A DNA stretch of 21,399 nucleotides from a virus: positions 1-21,399 of IMG/VR virus record IMGVR_UViG_3300042328_001227. The stretch is one strand, 5' to 3'. The translations under genes and the position numbers were made by a program. Under the pieces are notes generated by a model. The model had not been told where the DNA came from, did no database searches, and worked only from the letters and a program-made list of their open reading frames with translations. Positions 1 through 8,475 of the stretch are shown here, one piece after another (positions within the stretch are counted from its first letter, which is position 1; the number at the start of each line of letters is the position of its first letter).

Positions 1-13
1 AAACAATGAAGTA

Positions 14-336
14 ATGAAAATGCCTGTTTATATTGCTTATCCTGTTTCCGCTTTTTTTTTGAACAAATTGCAAGTTTCAGTGCAAAAACAGCGGGAGGAA
101 ATGAAAGTTACTCCGAGCTTGAAACCCGCGCTGGAATTAAAGAGCTGGAAAAGTTTGGTAAGTTCGGCACGGTTTATTCGCTCTCAGAGGGCAATCCGCT
201 AATGTATAGCGCTGTTTTAGACTTATCAATGTATGAAGTTAATTTAACTTTTAAAATGCGCTCAGAGCTAAGGAAATTTAATAAGCGGTATGAAAAATTA
301 ATTATGTCTGAACACGAACGTAAACACAAAAAATAA
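14..336 (+). CDS. Small phage protein of unknown function, readable only through a -1 frameshift
   Basis: I do not recognise this family. From ATG at 14 the frame reads MKMPVYIAYPVSAFF and reaches a run of nine T (52-60). Staying in frame gives an implausible basic tail ending near 202. Slipping back one base gives 92 more codons ending at TAA 334-336, for about 107 residues in total; the join reads AFFFEQIASF. The second part is charged and mostly helical-looking (ELEKFGKFG, SELRKFNKRYEKL) with a Lys/His-rich end. The start at 14 forms a TAATG overlap with a stop of a gene cut off at the window edge, the same junction used at 3258 and 20870. The stop lies one base before the next gene. Either this is a programmed -1 frameshift on U UUU UUU, or one T is missing from the sequence. 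A tail-assembly chaperone is conceivable but not shown. Confidence 0.6.
52..60 (+). other. Candidate -1 ribosomal frameshift slippery site (T9 run)
   Basis: In the frame of the ATG at 14, bases 52-58 read T TTT TTT, a perfect X XXY YYZ slippery heptamer. A one-base backward slip here joins the upstream frame to the long open frame ending at 336. A homopolymer length error (9 instead of 10 T) would have the same effect, so the site is a candidate only. Confidence 0.4.
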
Positions 337-337
337 A

Positions 338-1084
338 ATGAGAATAATTGAAATATTAAAAAGTTGTTCAAACCCAATTATGGGTGCAGGTTACTTTTAC
401 TCGGGCCCAAAATGGTTGCAAAATGTTCAAGCTGATAAGGTTAATTTGCCTTGCGTCTTTATGGATCAGCCAATAGATTTTAAATTTATTCGGGATTCAA
501 GATTTGCTCAGATTAAAGAACAATATTCCCCTATTATTTTATTTTGTGATAAATCACAGCCAGAATTTACACAGGAGCAGCACAATGAAATAATTGAAAC
601 AAGGAGATTAATTGCAAATCAATTTATAACTAATTTAATTTCCCATCCAGAAGTTTTTGAAGTTTATGAAGTTTCTTTAAATGACACTTTTAATTTCTTA
701 GATCAAAATTTAACGGGGGTTATTTTGCAATTTCAAGTTAAATTAAAAGCTGAGGAGGGAATTTGCGCACAGGCTCCATTTTATTATTCGAATCCGGTAA
801 TTGAATCGGTTAGTAGCGATACTTTTATTCAGGGCGAAACAACGGAATTTCAGATTTTGGGAAGTGGTTTTGTTGACGGGGCAAATGTTTTAATTAACGG
901 CGAATTAATTACAATTAATTTAATTCAATTTAATTCGGAAACAGATATTTTATTAAATATAACAATTGATAATGCAGCCTTAACCGGAACGCGCTCAATA
1001 ACAATTATTAACCCCGATTCGATGCAATTTACTTTAGAAAATTGTTTAACTATTAGAACCGCTTCAAATGAGTTTATCCCTTGA
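338..1084 (+). CDS. Tail-completion-like structural protein with C-terminal IPT/TIG domain
   Basis: This 248-residue protein has two parts. Residues 1 to about 145 form an alpha/beta domain with no motif I can name firmly; its position just before an HK97-gp10-like gene is typical of head-tail joining or tail-terminator proteins. Residues about 152-243 look like an IPT/TIG immunoglobulin-like fold: they open with NPVIESVSS, contain the hallmark ILGSGFVDGANVLING, and close with a TRSITIINPDS strand. IPT/TIG domains in phage virions usually decorate exposed proteins and may bind surface glycans. The ATG is one base after the preceding stop, and the 3' end overlaps the next gene by 17 bases, so it belongs to the tail operon. 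The IPT/TIG call is good; the role of the N-terminal half is inferred from position. Confidence 0.75.
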   Translation: MRIIEILKSCSNPIMGAGYFYSGPKWLQNVQADKVNLPCVFMDQPIDFKFIRDSRFAQIKEQYSPIILFCDKSQPEFTQEQHNEIIETRRLIANQFITNLISHPEVFEVYEVSLNDTFNFLDQNLTGVILQFQVKLKAEEGICAQAPFYYSNPVIESVSSDTFIQGETTEFQILGSGFVDGANVLINGELITINLIQFNSETDILLNITIDNAALTGTRSITIINPDSMQFTLENCLTIRTASNEFIP

Positions 1085-1568
1085 CAAAAAAACATTAGAG
1101 GAATTTGATAAAAAGTTAATTCAGGACTTACGTGAAAGTTTAGATGCTGCTGGAACAACTGCAAGCGGAAAAACAAAAAAAAGTTTGTATTCAGTAACGG
1201 GCCCGGATTCTTATAAACTTTGGGGCCGGCCTTTTATTTATGGGCTTGAATATGGACGGAAGCCTACAGAGGGAGGGGGTAATGGAAGTTTAAAAGGAAT
1301 TATTTTAAAATGGATAAATGATAAGGGAATTATTCCAAGAGATAAAATTTCAAAGAAAACTTTGGCATTTTTAATTGCGCGTAAAATTCATCAGGAGGGG
1401 GATTTATTACACAGAACAAATCAAAACTTTAGAAAAATGAATAAACCTACAGGGATAATTAATTCAGTTATCAATGATGGGAGAATTAAGCAATTAAGTA
1501 AAAGGTTAATTTTGGATTTTGTAAAGAGCGCAAAAACAGAAATCTATGGCAACGGAAATAACAAATAA
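1068..1568 (+). CDS. HK97 gp10-like tail/head-tail component
   Basis: The product is 166 residues. The pattern GRPFIYGLEYGRKPTEGG, then LKGIILKWINDKGI, then LAFLIARKIHQEGD matches the arrangement common in HK97-gp10-like and related virion morphogenesis proteins of Bacteroidota phages: a G-R-P loop, a helix with WI..KGI, then an IARKI helix. These proteins sit at the head-tail interface or help complete the tail. The start overlaps the upstream gene by 17 bases and the 3' end overlaps the next gene by 23 bases, which implies translational coupling. The family assignment is from motif memory rather than a search, and the exact structural role cannot be fixed. Confidence 0.6.
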   Translation: MSLSLDKKTLEEFDKKLIQDLRESLDAAGTTASGKTKKSLYSVTGPDSYKLWGRPFIYGLEYGRKPTEGGGNGSLKGIILKWINDKGIIPRDKISKKTLAFLIARKIHQEGDLLHRTNQNFRKMNKPTGIINSVINDGRIKQLSKRLILDFVKSAKTEIYGNGNNK

Positions 1569-3258
1569 TATAAAATCTTATTTTTATCAAAAAGGATTTA
1601 GGGTTTCGGTTGATTTTGTTCAATCAACATTTAACCCCGCTTTTTATCAATTTATTTTTGAGGGGGATGCAGTTTTAAATGAGGGGGATAAAATTGTTTT
1701 AATTTATGGAACAACCGTTATTAGCGGTTTTATAATTAATATTTCGGGAACTAATTTTACTATTAATACAATACCTTTTAATATATTTTTGCCCCCTACA
1801 TTTTCAAGTTTAATTGTTTTGCCACCATCGGCGGGAGGCCTTGAATTAGAGTGCAATCACGTTGCCGCTTTTAATCCTGTGGTAATTGATATTCAAAGAC
1901 AAGATTTTGTTTTTAATTTATACGTTCCGGGTGGAGCAAATTATTATGTTTTTGATGCGGGTGCGGATGCTTCTCAATTTGTTGTTAATACTTTTATTCA
2001 AATAACTTATTTTCAAGACGTGCCAAATTGGTTTCCAAGGGTAAATATTGTTTCGAAAGTTGGAACTATTATTCGTTTACAACTAAATGAAATTCCTGGC
2101 TTACCTACCCCGGCAATTGGTTTTAATCTTGAATCTCGATTAAACTTTTATGCAGTTTTAAGAATTACTGAAAATGTTACAAATTCAATTTATAGAGATT
2201 TAAGATTTACTCCAAATCAATACGGAAATATTCGAGCTGAAATTTCGGGAGCTTTAAGAAGTTTTTTAAATTTAAATTATACTGAGCCAACATCAGAAAC
2301 TGAAATATTAACTAACGAAACAAATTTATCAATTGGATTTTATTTTTCTATTCTTGAAGTTTGGATAGGAAGCTCAAATAGCTTTCCTCCGGGCGGCGAA
2401 ATTAATTATTGCATCGGTGGGGCATTTCAGATAGGTGATCCAAACAATGGTTACTATAATAAATATTTAGGAAATACAGAGGGAAGTTTTGTTTATCCTG
2501 AAGATATGCCGCAATGGTTGACGCAATTTGAAAAACCAACGTACTTTCCGGGCTTTCCTTTTACCATTTCTTTTTTAGGAAATGAGTATATGAATGCAGG
2601 ATATGAAGATTACTTTGTTAGATATAAAATAACTCAAGCAAACGGGAATATTGTTCAATATGACTCACCTAATTTTGTTTATAGTGATTTTGTTTGCGTA
2701 GCAAAATTAAATGTTTTTGAAATAGTTCAATCCGCTTTCGAATCGGGTGAACTTGAAAAGGCAAAAACAATTTTATTTAGATTCGGTAGAATTGAAAGCG
2801 GTTTGTTTTTGGATGCTTTTGCGCCTATTACATTTAACGTTAAGCGCCCTTTAGAGCAATCCTGTAACACTTTTTACGTTCGGTGGCTTAATACCTTAGG
2901 CGGTTGGGATTATTGGTTATTTGAGCACAAAATCTATGAAGCATTAAAAGTTGAAAATGGAAATAATTATGAAAGTTATTTTGATAGCATTTCGGGGATT
3001 TCTGATTTTGAAAATGTAACTTTTAAAAATGTTTCTCCCGCTGTTCAGGTTGGATCAAATACACTTACAAAAAATGAGGCCGAGGGTTTAAAGATTTTAG
3101 CAACGTCTCCAAAAGTTTATTGGTATAATGAGGAAATTTCCAAATGGATAGGGGTTATTGTTGAGCCTGGTACATTTAATATCCGTTCAACAAAAGAGGA
3201 ATATTTTAATGTTGAATTAACTATTGTTAAACCGAAATACTTTAATCAATTTGCCTAA
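1546..3258 (+). CDS. Large putative tail-tip/baseplate protein, unknown family
   Basis: This 570-residue protein is rich in aromatic residues, Asn, Gly and Pro, and its strand pattern is like that of beta-rich virion proteins. It has no signal peptide, membrane segment or catalytic motif that I can recognise. It opens with short beta strands (GFRVSVDFVQSTFNPAFYQF), and the middle carries glycine/proline loops such as PPGGEINYCIGG. It lies between the gp10-like gene and another large tail gene, ahead of the tape measure gene, and joins the next gene through a TAATG stop/start overlap, so the two are probably made in equal amounts. Tail-tip or adsorption-apparatus protein is the best guess from context; the sequence alone does not prove it. 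Confidence 0.6.
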   Translation: MATEITNNIKSYFYQKGFRVSVDFVQSTFNPAFYQFIFEGDAVLNEGDKIVLIYGTTVISGFIINISGTNFTINTIPFNIFLPPTFSSLIVLPPSAGGLELECNHVAAFNPVVIDIQRQDFVFNLYVPGGANYYVFDAGADASQFVVNTFIQITYFQDVPNWFPRVNIVSKVGTIIRLQLNEIPGLPTPAIGFNLESRLNFYAVLRITENVTNSIYRDLRFTPNQYGNIRAEISGALRSFLNLNYTEPTSETEILTNETNLSIGFYFSILEVWIGSSNSFPPGGEINYCIGGAFQIGDPNNGYYNKYLGNTEGSFVYPEDMPQWLTQFEKPTYFPGFPFTISFLGNEYMNAGYEDYFVRYKITQANGNIVQYDSPNFVYSDFVCVAKLNVFEIVQSAFESGELEKAKTILFRFGRIESGLFLDAFAPITFNVKRPLEQSCNTFYVRWLNTLGGWDYWLFEHKIYEALKVENGNNYESYFDSISGISDFENVTFKNVSPAVQVGSNTLTKNEAEGLKILATSPKVYWYNEEISKWIGVIVEPGTFNIRSTKEEYFNVELTIVKPKYFNQFA

Positions 3259-5237
3259 TGAATCAAAACATTAAAATAGGCGAAACGCCTTTAGATTTAG
3301 ATTCGGGAACAGTTATTTCGACTACAAAACGCGTTGCAAATATTGGAACTTTAGAGCGGCAAAGTAGTTTTACAAATAAACTTAATTTACCTGCAACGGC
3401 TAAAAATTTAGCTGCAATTGGAATGGTTCAGGGTAATGATAATTCCACAAAAAAATATGTTAAACAATTAGGCTCAGTTTTATCAAATGGAATTGAGGTA
3501 ATGAATACCGCACAATTTAGTTTTGAAAGTTTGTCGGATCGCTTAGAAGTTTTAATTAATTCCGATAATGCTATTTTCTATGATGCTATAAATAAATTAA
3601 ATCTTCGTGAATTAGATTTAAGTGTATTGGATCATAAATGGAATAAAACTGAAATTGTAAATTCAATAGGAAATGTTTTTTCAGATGGTTTTATTTATAC
3701 AATTTTAAACACAGGAAATCAAAGCATTTCTAATAATTCAGTTCAATGTGAGGGGTTAATTCCTTTAGTTTTTGCAAAGTATTTATTTGATAAAATTGGG
3801 CTTTATTTTGGCTATACTTTCACAGGCACTTTTTGGAATAATTCATTTTTTGAAAAACTTTTAATTCCTGTAATTGGGTGCAATGTTGGCGGGAGAAATA
3901 TTTATGAATTGCAATTACAAGCAATTAAAAACACTAATCAAAGTTTAGGAGGGGTTTATAATACTTTTACGCGCGTAACTCCTTATGACACTCTATTAGA
4001 CCCGTATTATTCAACTTTTACAGATAAATGGGGATGCTGGAGTACAAACAAATATGTTATTTTAATTCCGGGCGAATATGTTTTTAAATTAGATTTTCAG
4101 AGTGATATAGTAAAAGCAAATCCGGGTGATGCAAACAATTTAGTTCAGGCAAGCTTCCGGGCTCGATGCGTTCAAATTATAGGAGGGGTTTCAACTATTT
4201 TAGCAGAGCAAACAATTACACAAACTACGGTTGGGCCTTTTGACAATTCAATTACTTTGAATGTTTCTTTTGACCAATTTTTAACTCAAACTCAAGCTCC
4301 AGAAGTTTTTGTTTATTTAGAAATGTCTCAGCGCCTTGATTCCTCATTACCGCCCCCGACTTATTACAATACTTTGCTTACTTTAGATTCTGCAAAAATA
4401 ACGGTTGTTAGTATTAATAACGCCCCTGTTTCTCATTTTAACCGCTTATTTAATATTCAGGAAAGTTTACCCGAATGGACGTGCGGCAAGTTATTTAAAG
4501 AGGTTTGTAATTTAGCGGGTGTTATTCCAATTGTGGATGAGGGGAAAAAAGAAATTCGTTTAATGATGATAAATGAATTAAATGATAATAAACCAATTGC
4601 AAAAAATTGGCAAAGTAAAATTGATTTAGCAAACGACGTTGTTTATACTTTTAAAATTCCGGGATACGCGCAAAAAATGAATTTCCAATATTTGCCAGAT
4701 ACCCTTTATGGATATTCAATTAATGTTTTAAATCAAAGCTTGCCAAAAGAAATTAGCTATATTAAATCAGAATTTAATTACACTTTTTATTCTCGGATTT
4801 TAGGCAAAACATTTAATACTGTTTTAATTAATATTTGGAATAGTGAAATTTCAAGAATTGAATTTGATGATAAACCAAGGATTTTATTTTTATTTACTGA
4901 AAACACTCCTGTTATTTATACCGCGCCAAATGAGGGAAATACAACGCAAACAACAGGAATTCCATTTGCTGGATTTCACAAACAAACTTTTTTAAGTATT
5001 AATTTAGAGTGGAAATATTTATACGAAACATTTTACAGAAGTTTAATTCAAGGAATAACAAATAATATTTTAAAAATTGAATTAGATTTTCGCCTAACAG
5101 AATTTGATATTCAGGATTTTGATTTTTCTATTCCTGTTTATTTGGAAAATCCCTCGGGGTATTATTACGTTCAGGAAATAAAAGATTTTACAAGCTCTAA
5201 AGAAAGCACCTCTGTTGAATTATTGCGAATTGGATAA
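3258..5237 (+). CDS. Large putative tail protein (distal tail/hub-like, Bacteroidota phage type)
   Basis: The product is 659 residues. Its N-terminus reads IGETPLDLDSGTVI and then RQSSFTNKLNLPATAKN. This resembles the opening of many Bacteroidota phage tail proteins, in which a short 'target value' strand is followed by an R..S.(S/T)..(I/L).(L/I)P.T..N segment. The rest alternates beta-rich segments with loops; the region near residues 405-435 (LPEWTCGKLFKEVCNLAGVIP) looks helical and resembles hub or tail-lysin scaffold domains that locate a small folded domain in tail hubs. No catalytic motif is seen. It shares one base (TAATG) with the preceding gene and ends 22 bases before the tape measure gene. 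Distal-tail or hub identity is inferred. Confidence 0.55.
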   Translation: MNQNIKIGETPLDLDSGTVISTTKRVANIGTLERQSSFTNKLNLPATAKNLAAIGMVQGNDNSTKKYVKQLGSVLSNGIEVMNTAQFSFESLSDRLEVLINSDNAIFYDAINKLNLRELDLSVLDHKWNKTEIVNSIGNVFSDGFIYTILNTGNQSISNNSVQCEGLIPLVFAKYLFDKIGLYFGYTFTGTFWNNSFFEKLLIPVIGCNVGGRNIYELQLQAIKNTNQSLGGVYNTFTRVTPYDTLLDPYYSTFTDKWGCWSTNKYVILIPGEYVFKLDFQSDIVKANPGDANNLVQASFRARCVQIIGGVSTILAEQTITQTTVGPFDNSITLNVSFDQFLTQTQAPEVFVYLEMSQRLDSSLPPPTYYNTLLTLDSAKITVVSINNAPVSHFNRLFNIQESLPEWTCGKLFKEVCNLAGVIPIVDEGKKEIRLMMINELNDNKPIAKNWQSKIDLANDVVYTFKIPGYAQKMNFQYLPDTLYGYSINVLNQSLPKEISYIKSEFNYTFYSRILGKTFNTVLINIWNSEISRIEFDDKPRILFLFTENTPVIYTAPNEGNTTQTTGIPFAGFHKQTFLSINLEWKYLYETFYRSLIQGITNNILKIELDFRLTEFDIQDFDFSIPVYLENPSGYYYVQEIKDFTSSKESTSVELLRIG

Positions 5238-5259
5238 TTAAAAAAAACATTTAGAAATC

Positions 5260-8184
5260 ATGGCAGAAACTCAAACTTTAATTTTAGATATTCAATTTAA
5301 ATCAGAGGACGTAATTAAAAAAACCGCTGAATTAAAAAATCAGGTTGAGGGGTTAAAAAAACAAAATAAGGATTTATTAGCGGATGAAAAGTTTATTTCA
5401 GAGGCCTATATTAAAACTGCTACAGATATTAAATTTTTAACAAAAGAAATTGCAAATAATGAAAGGCAATTATTAGTTCAAGCTCAAGCCGTAAATGCAA
5501 ATAAGGGAAGCTATGAGCAGTTGTTAAGAAACTTTCAATTAGCCGAAGTTGAATTAAAAAACTTGACAGGAACTATGCAGCAAAATGCTGATGGAACGTT
5601 TCAAGTTACTGAGGCATATTTTGAAGCGCGGAAACAAGTTGAAGCCGCTAAAAAGGGGATATTAGATTTTAATGCCGGGATACTTGTTGGAAATCAAAAT
5701 GTCGGTAATTATGGAAATACAATTGAGGAGATGCGCAGAAATTTATCTGATCTCCAAAAAGTAATTCAAACAACCGATGTTAACTCAGTTCAGTTTAAGG
5801 AGGCAAAGGATCAAGCGGATAATTTAGGTTTAGCAATTGGGCAGCTTGAGGGGAAGCTTGACGAGTTTGGAAATAAGGAGCCAAAAAATCCAGCAAAAAG
5901 AACTTTCGAGGATACTATTGCAACGGCAGGTGCGGCGGCTTCCGCCTCTGAATTAGTTACTTTGGCTTTCGGGGAAAATAAAAACGTTACTGAGGCCATG
6001 GCAGCAAGTGTAAAATCACTTGCAATAGGGCAACAGATAGCAAATATTGTTAAGGAAAAGGGAGCAATTATCGATACCTTTTCAATGATCTCACAAAAAA
6101 GTTTAATTGCGGGAAATGCTATTTTAAGTTTTGGTACAACTGTTTTAACCGGAATTACAACCGCTTTTGGAGTTGCCTCAGGGGTTGCGTGGACCATTGC
6201 AACGCTTGGAGTTGCTGCTTTAATTGCTGGAATTGTTGCCTTAATTGTTTATTTTGATGATATTAAAAATGCGGTAACCGATTTTTTAGGATTAACAAGC
6301 GAGCAAGAAAGGGCAGCAGCAGCAGCAGCGGAACAATACAAAAAACAAGGGGATGCAATCAACTTTGCCCGGGATGCCTATGAAAGATATTCAACAATTG
6401 TTGGGGCTTCCTATGACAGAGAAATTAAATTAGCAACGGCAGCGGGAAAAAATACAGTTGAACTTGAAAAAGCAAAAGCAAAAAGTTTTGAGGATTCAAC
6501 AAATAAATTAATTCTGCAATTACAAGCTCAATTAAAATTAGCTGTTGCTGCAAAAGCAAGTGCTAAGGATCAAATTGCTTTAAGCCGTGAAATTCAGGAT
6601 TTACAAGGAAAAGTTTTAGATTCAAAAACTGAAACCGCTGCAAAAGAAATTGAAAAAGAAAGAGAAAAAAACGAAAAGATTGCCGAAGAAAATAAAAAGG
6701 CGGGAGAAAAAGCGGCAGCGGATAGGAAAAAATATAATGAAACTTTAAAATCTTTAGATGCCGAATTTAATTTAAGTGAGCGCGAAAAGTTAGCGAAAAG
6801 TTTTGAAGATAAAGCAGCCGTTTTAATTGGTAATGGAACGAAAGAAGTTCAGCTAAGGGAAAAAATTGAGGCGGATAAGCAAAAGGCACTTTTAAAATTT
6901 GATGCTGATCTTAAAAAAATTGAAGATGAAAAAACTCAAACTCGAATTGATAACGAGTTAAATGTTCAGGCTCAATTATTAGCAATTGAAAAAGATACAT
7001 TAAACAATCGATTAGCAATATTTGAAAATTCATTTGCAGCGCGTAAGGAGGCATTAATAAAAGCGGGTGCAACGGAGGCGGAAATAGAAAGAATTAAACA
7101 AGCGGAAATTAAAAAAATAAAAGACGGGTATACTGCCGAGGAATTTAATAATCAAATTGCATCTATAAACGCGCAATTAAAATTAGACCAAGATGCAGTA
7201 GATTTAAGTACAAAAACCGAAGCGGAAAAACAAAAAGCAAAATTAGATATTCAAATTGCAAGTTTAGAAAAACAATTAGCGCTAACTAAACAATTTTTAG
7301 GTGTTGACGGGATAATTACTGCAGAGGAATTACAAGGGATTCAAGCAATTGAAAACGCTTTAGCGGGTGCAAGAAAAAGTGCTGGAGAATTAAAACCTGA
7401 ACAAAAAACATTTGGGCAAAGTTTAGGGCTTTCTGATGAAGATATTGCAAAAGCATCTGAGGCCGTTGATGCAATTTCCTCAGGTGTAAACAAAGCTCAG
7501 GAAATTGTTAATTTAGGTTTTGAAACCCGATTAAATAATATTGATAAGGCAGCACAGGCAGAAATAGAGGCAATTAATAATTCAACTTTAAGTGAGGAGG
7601 AAAAAGCGCAAAGGATAAAAAATATTGATAAGAAAGCGGCGCGTGAAAAATATGAAGTTGAAAAGAAACAATTTGAAACCAATAAGGCATTTTCAATAGT
7701 TCAGGCATTAATAGGGGCCGCTGAGGCAATTATTCAAGGCTTTGCTCAGTTAGGGCCAATTGGTGGGGCAATTGCTGCAGTAACTACAGGTATTGCAACG
7801 GCGGCTCAAATTGCAGCGATCCAATCACAGAAACCACCAGCGGCACCGGGATTTGCAAGGGGTGTTATTGGGTTAAATGGGCCCGGAACGGAAACAAGTG
7901 ATTCAATCCCGGCACGCCTTTCAAGGGGTGAATCTGTAATAACAGCAAGCGGGACAGATTTTGCTCAAAGCAATTACCCGGGCTTGCTTGAATTTCTAAA
8001 TACTCGAAATCGCTTTGCTACAGGCGTTATTAATTTTGGAGGGGGAAATGTACCCTTAACAGTAAATGATTCAACTGAGAGGCTTATTTCGGCTATTTCG
8101 GGCATTTCTCCTGTGGTTAAGGTTACAGACATAAACAAAAAACAATCTGATTATTCAGAGGTGCGCGTAAATGGAACAATTTAA
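5260..8184 (+). CDS. Tail tape measure protein
   Basis: This 974-residue protein sets tail length and is likely ejected with the DNA. Residues 1-230 are charged heptad-like helices. Residues about 285-332 form a long hydrophobic stretch (GVAWTIATLGVAALIAG, then IVALIVYF), the membrane-like segment typical of siphovirus tape measures. From residue 350 onward come long Lys/Glu/Ala coiled coils, including a six-Ala run at 352-357. The C-terminus carries GFARGVIGLNGPGTETSD followed by SIPARLSRGESVI near residues 863-895, a motif widely found at the ends of Bacteroidota phage tape measures. Family scaling of about 0.15 nm per residue would predict a tail near 145 nm. The 3' end overlaps the next gene by 14 bases. 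No contractile sheath gene is visible. Confidence 0.92.
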   Translation: MAETQTLILDIQFKSEDVIKKTAELKNQVEGLKKQNKDLLADEKFISEAYIKTATDIKFLTKEIANNERQLLVQAQAVNANKGSYEQLLRNFQLAEVELKNLTGTMQQNADGTFQVTEAYFEARKQVEAAKKGILDFNAGILVGNQNVGNYGNTIEEMRRNLSDLQKVIQTTDVNSVQFKEAKDQADNLGLAIGQLEGKLDEFGNKEPKNPAKRTFEDTIATAGAAASASELVTLAFGENKNVTEAMAASVKSLAIGQQIANIVKEKGAIIDTFSMISQKSLIAGNAILSFGTTVLTGITTAFGVASGVAWTIATLGVAALIAGIVALIVYFDDIKNAVTDFLGLTSEQERAAAAAAEQYKKQGDAINFARDAYERYSTIVGASYDREIKLATAAGKNTVELEKAKAKSFEDSTNKLILQLQAQLKLAVAAKASAKDQIALSREIQDLQGKVLDSKTETAAKEIEKEREKNEKIAEENKKAGEKAAADRKKYNETLKSLDAEFNLSEREKLAKSFEDKAAVLIGNGTKEVQLREKIEADKQKALLKFDADLKKIEDEKTQTRIDNELNVQAQLLAIEKDTLNNRLAIFENSFAARKEALIKAGATEAEIERIKQAEIKKIKDGYTAEEFNNQIASINAQLKLDQDAVDLSTKTEAEKQKAKLDIQIASLEKQLALTKQFLGVDGIITAEELQGIQAIENALAGARKSAGELKPEQKTFGQSLGLSDEDIAKASEAVDAISSGVNKAQEIVNLGFETRLNNIDKAAQAEIEAINNSTLSEEEKAQRIKNIDKKAAREKYEVEKKQFETNKAFSIVQALIGAAEAIIQGFAQLGPIGGAIAAVTTGIATAAQIAAIQSQKPPAAPGFARGVIGLNGPGTETSDSIPARLSRGESVITASGTDFAQSNYPGLLEFLNTRNRFATGVINFGGGNVPLTVNDSTERLISAISGISPVVKVTDINKKQSDYSEVRVNGTI

Positions 8185-8422
8185 AAAAGAAACTCGATTA
8201 GAGATTATTAAGCGCCTAAGTGAAACAGGCGAAATAATTTCCCTCTATAAGGCGGGATTAATTGAACCATTTGCAATTAAATATCGAAACATTTATTTTG
8301 ATGTTGATACTTTCCAGAAGATCGGACAGAGCCGAATGGATGCAATTTATAATGCTGCAAATAAATATAATTGCGGAATTCAAACAATTTACAGAGCAAT
8401 TAAATGGATGGATGAAAAATGA
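8171..8422 (+). CDS. Small HTH-like protein of unknown function
   Basis: The protein has 83 residues. The N-terminal half is amphipathic (LEIIKRLSETGEIISLYKAG). The C-terminal half, DAIYNAANKYNCGIQTIYRAIKWM, has the spacing of a helix-turn-helix with a glycine at the turn, as in small DNA-binding domains that read recurrent phage sites. It begins inside the last codons of the tape measure gene (14-base overlap) and is followed by a 53-base gap before the protease gene. A late-gene regulator or a small packaging protein are both possible. I do not recognise a named family. Confidence 0.6.
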   Translation: MEQFKKETRLEIIKRLSETGEIISLYKAGLIEPFAIKYRNIYFDVDTFQKIGQSRMDAIYNAANKYNCGIQTIYRAIKWMDEK

Positions 8423-8442
8423 TTTACCATTTAAATGATAAA
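8423..8442 (+). repeat. Imperfect 20-bp palindrome before the protease gene
   Basis: The sequence TTTAC CATTTAAATG ATAAA pairs with its own reverse complement at nine of ten positions, with a perfect 10-bp core at 8428-8437. It fills most of the gap between the HTH-like gene and the protease gene. It could be an operator or simply AT-rich chance; no T-tract follows, so it is not a convincing terminator. Confidence 0.4.
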
Positions 8443-8475
8443 CTTTTAACTTAACTAACTAAATACTTTTACCAA

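Noticed and set aside
174-1176. Two minus-strand frames (174-377 and 925-1176)
   Set aside because: Both are opposite supported + strand genes and have no recognisable features.
5811-6197. 128-codon open frame on the minus strand inside the tape measure gene
   Set aside because: It lies wholly within a strong + strand gene and reads as low-complexity Ala/Pro/Val/Lys/Ser, as expected from antisense of Ala/Gly/Leu codons. No start context or motif supports it.
6313-6330. GCA triplet repeat in the tape measure gene
   Set aside because: It simply encodes a six-Ala run in a helix; no repeat array or regulatory meaning is apparent.
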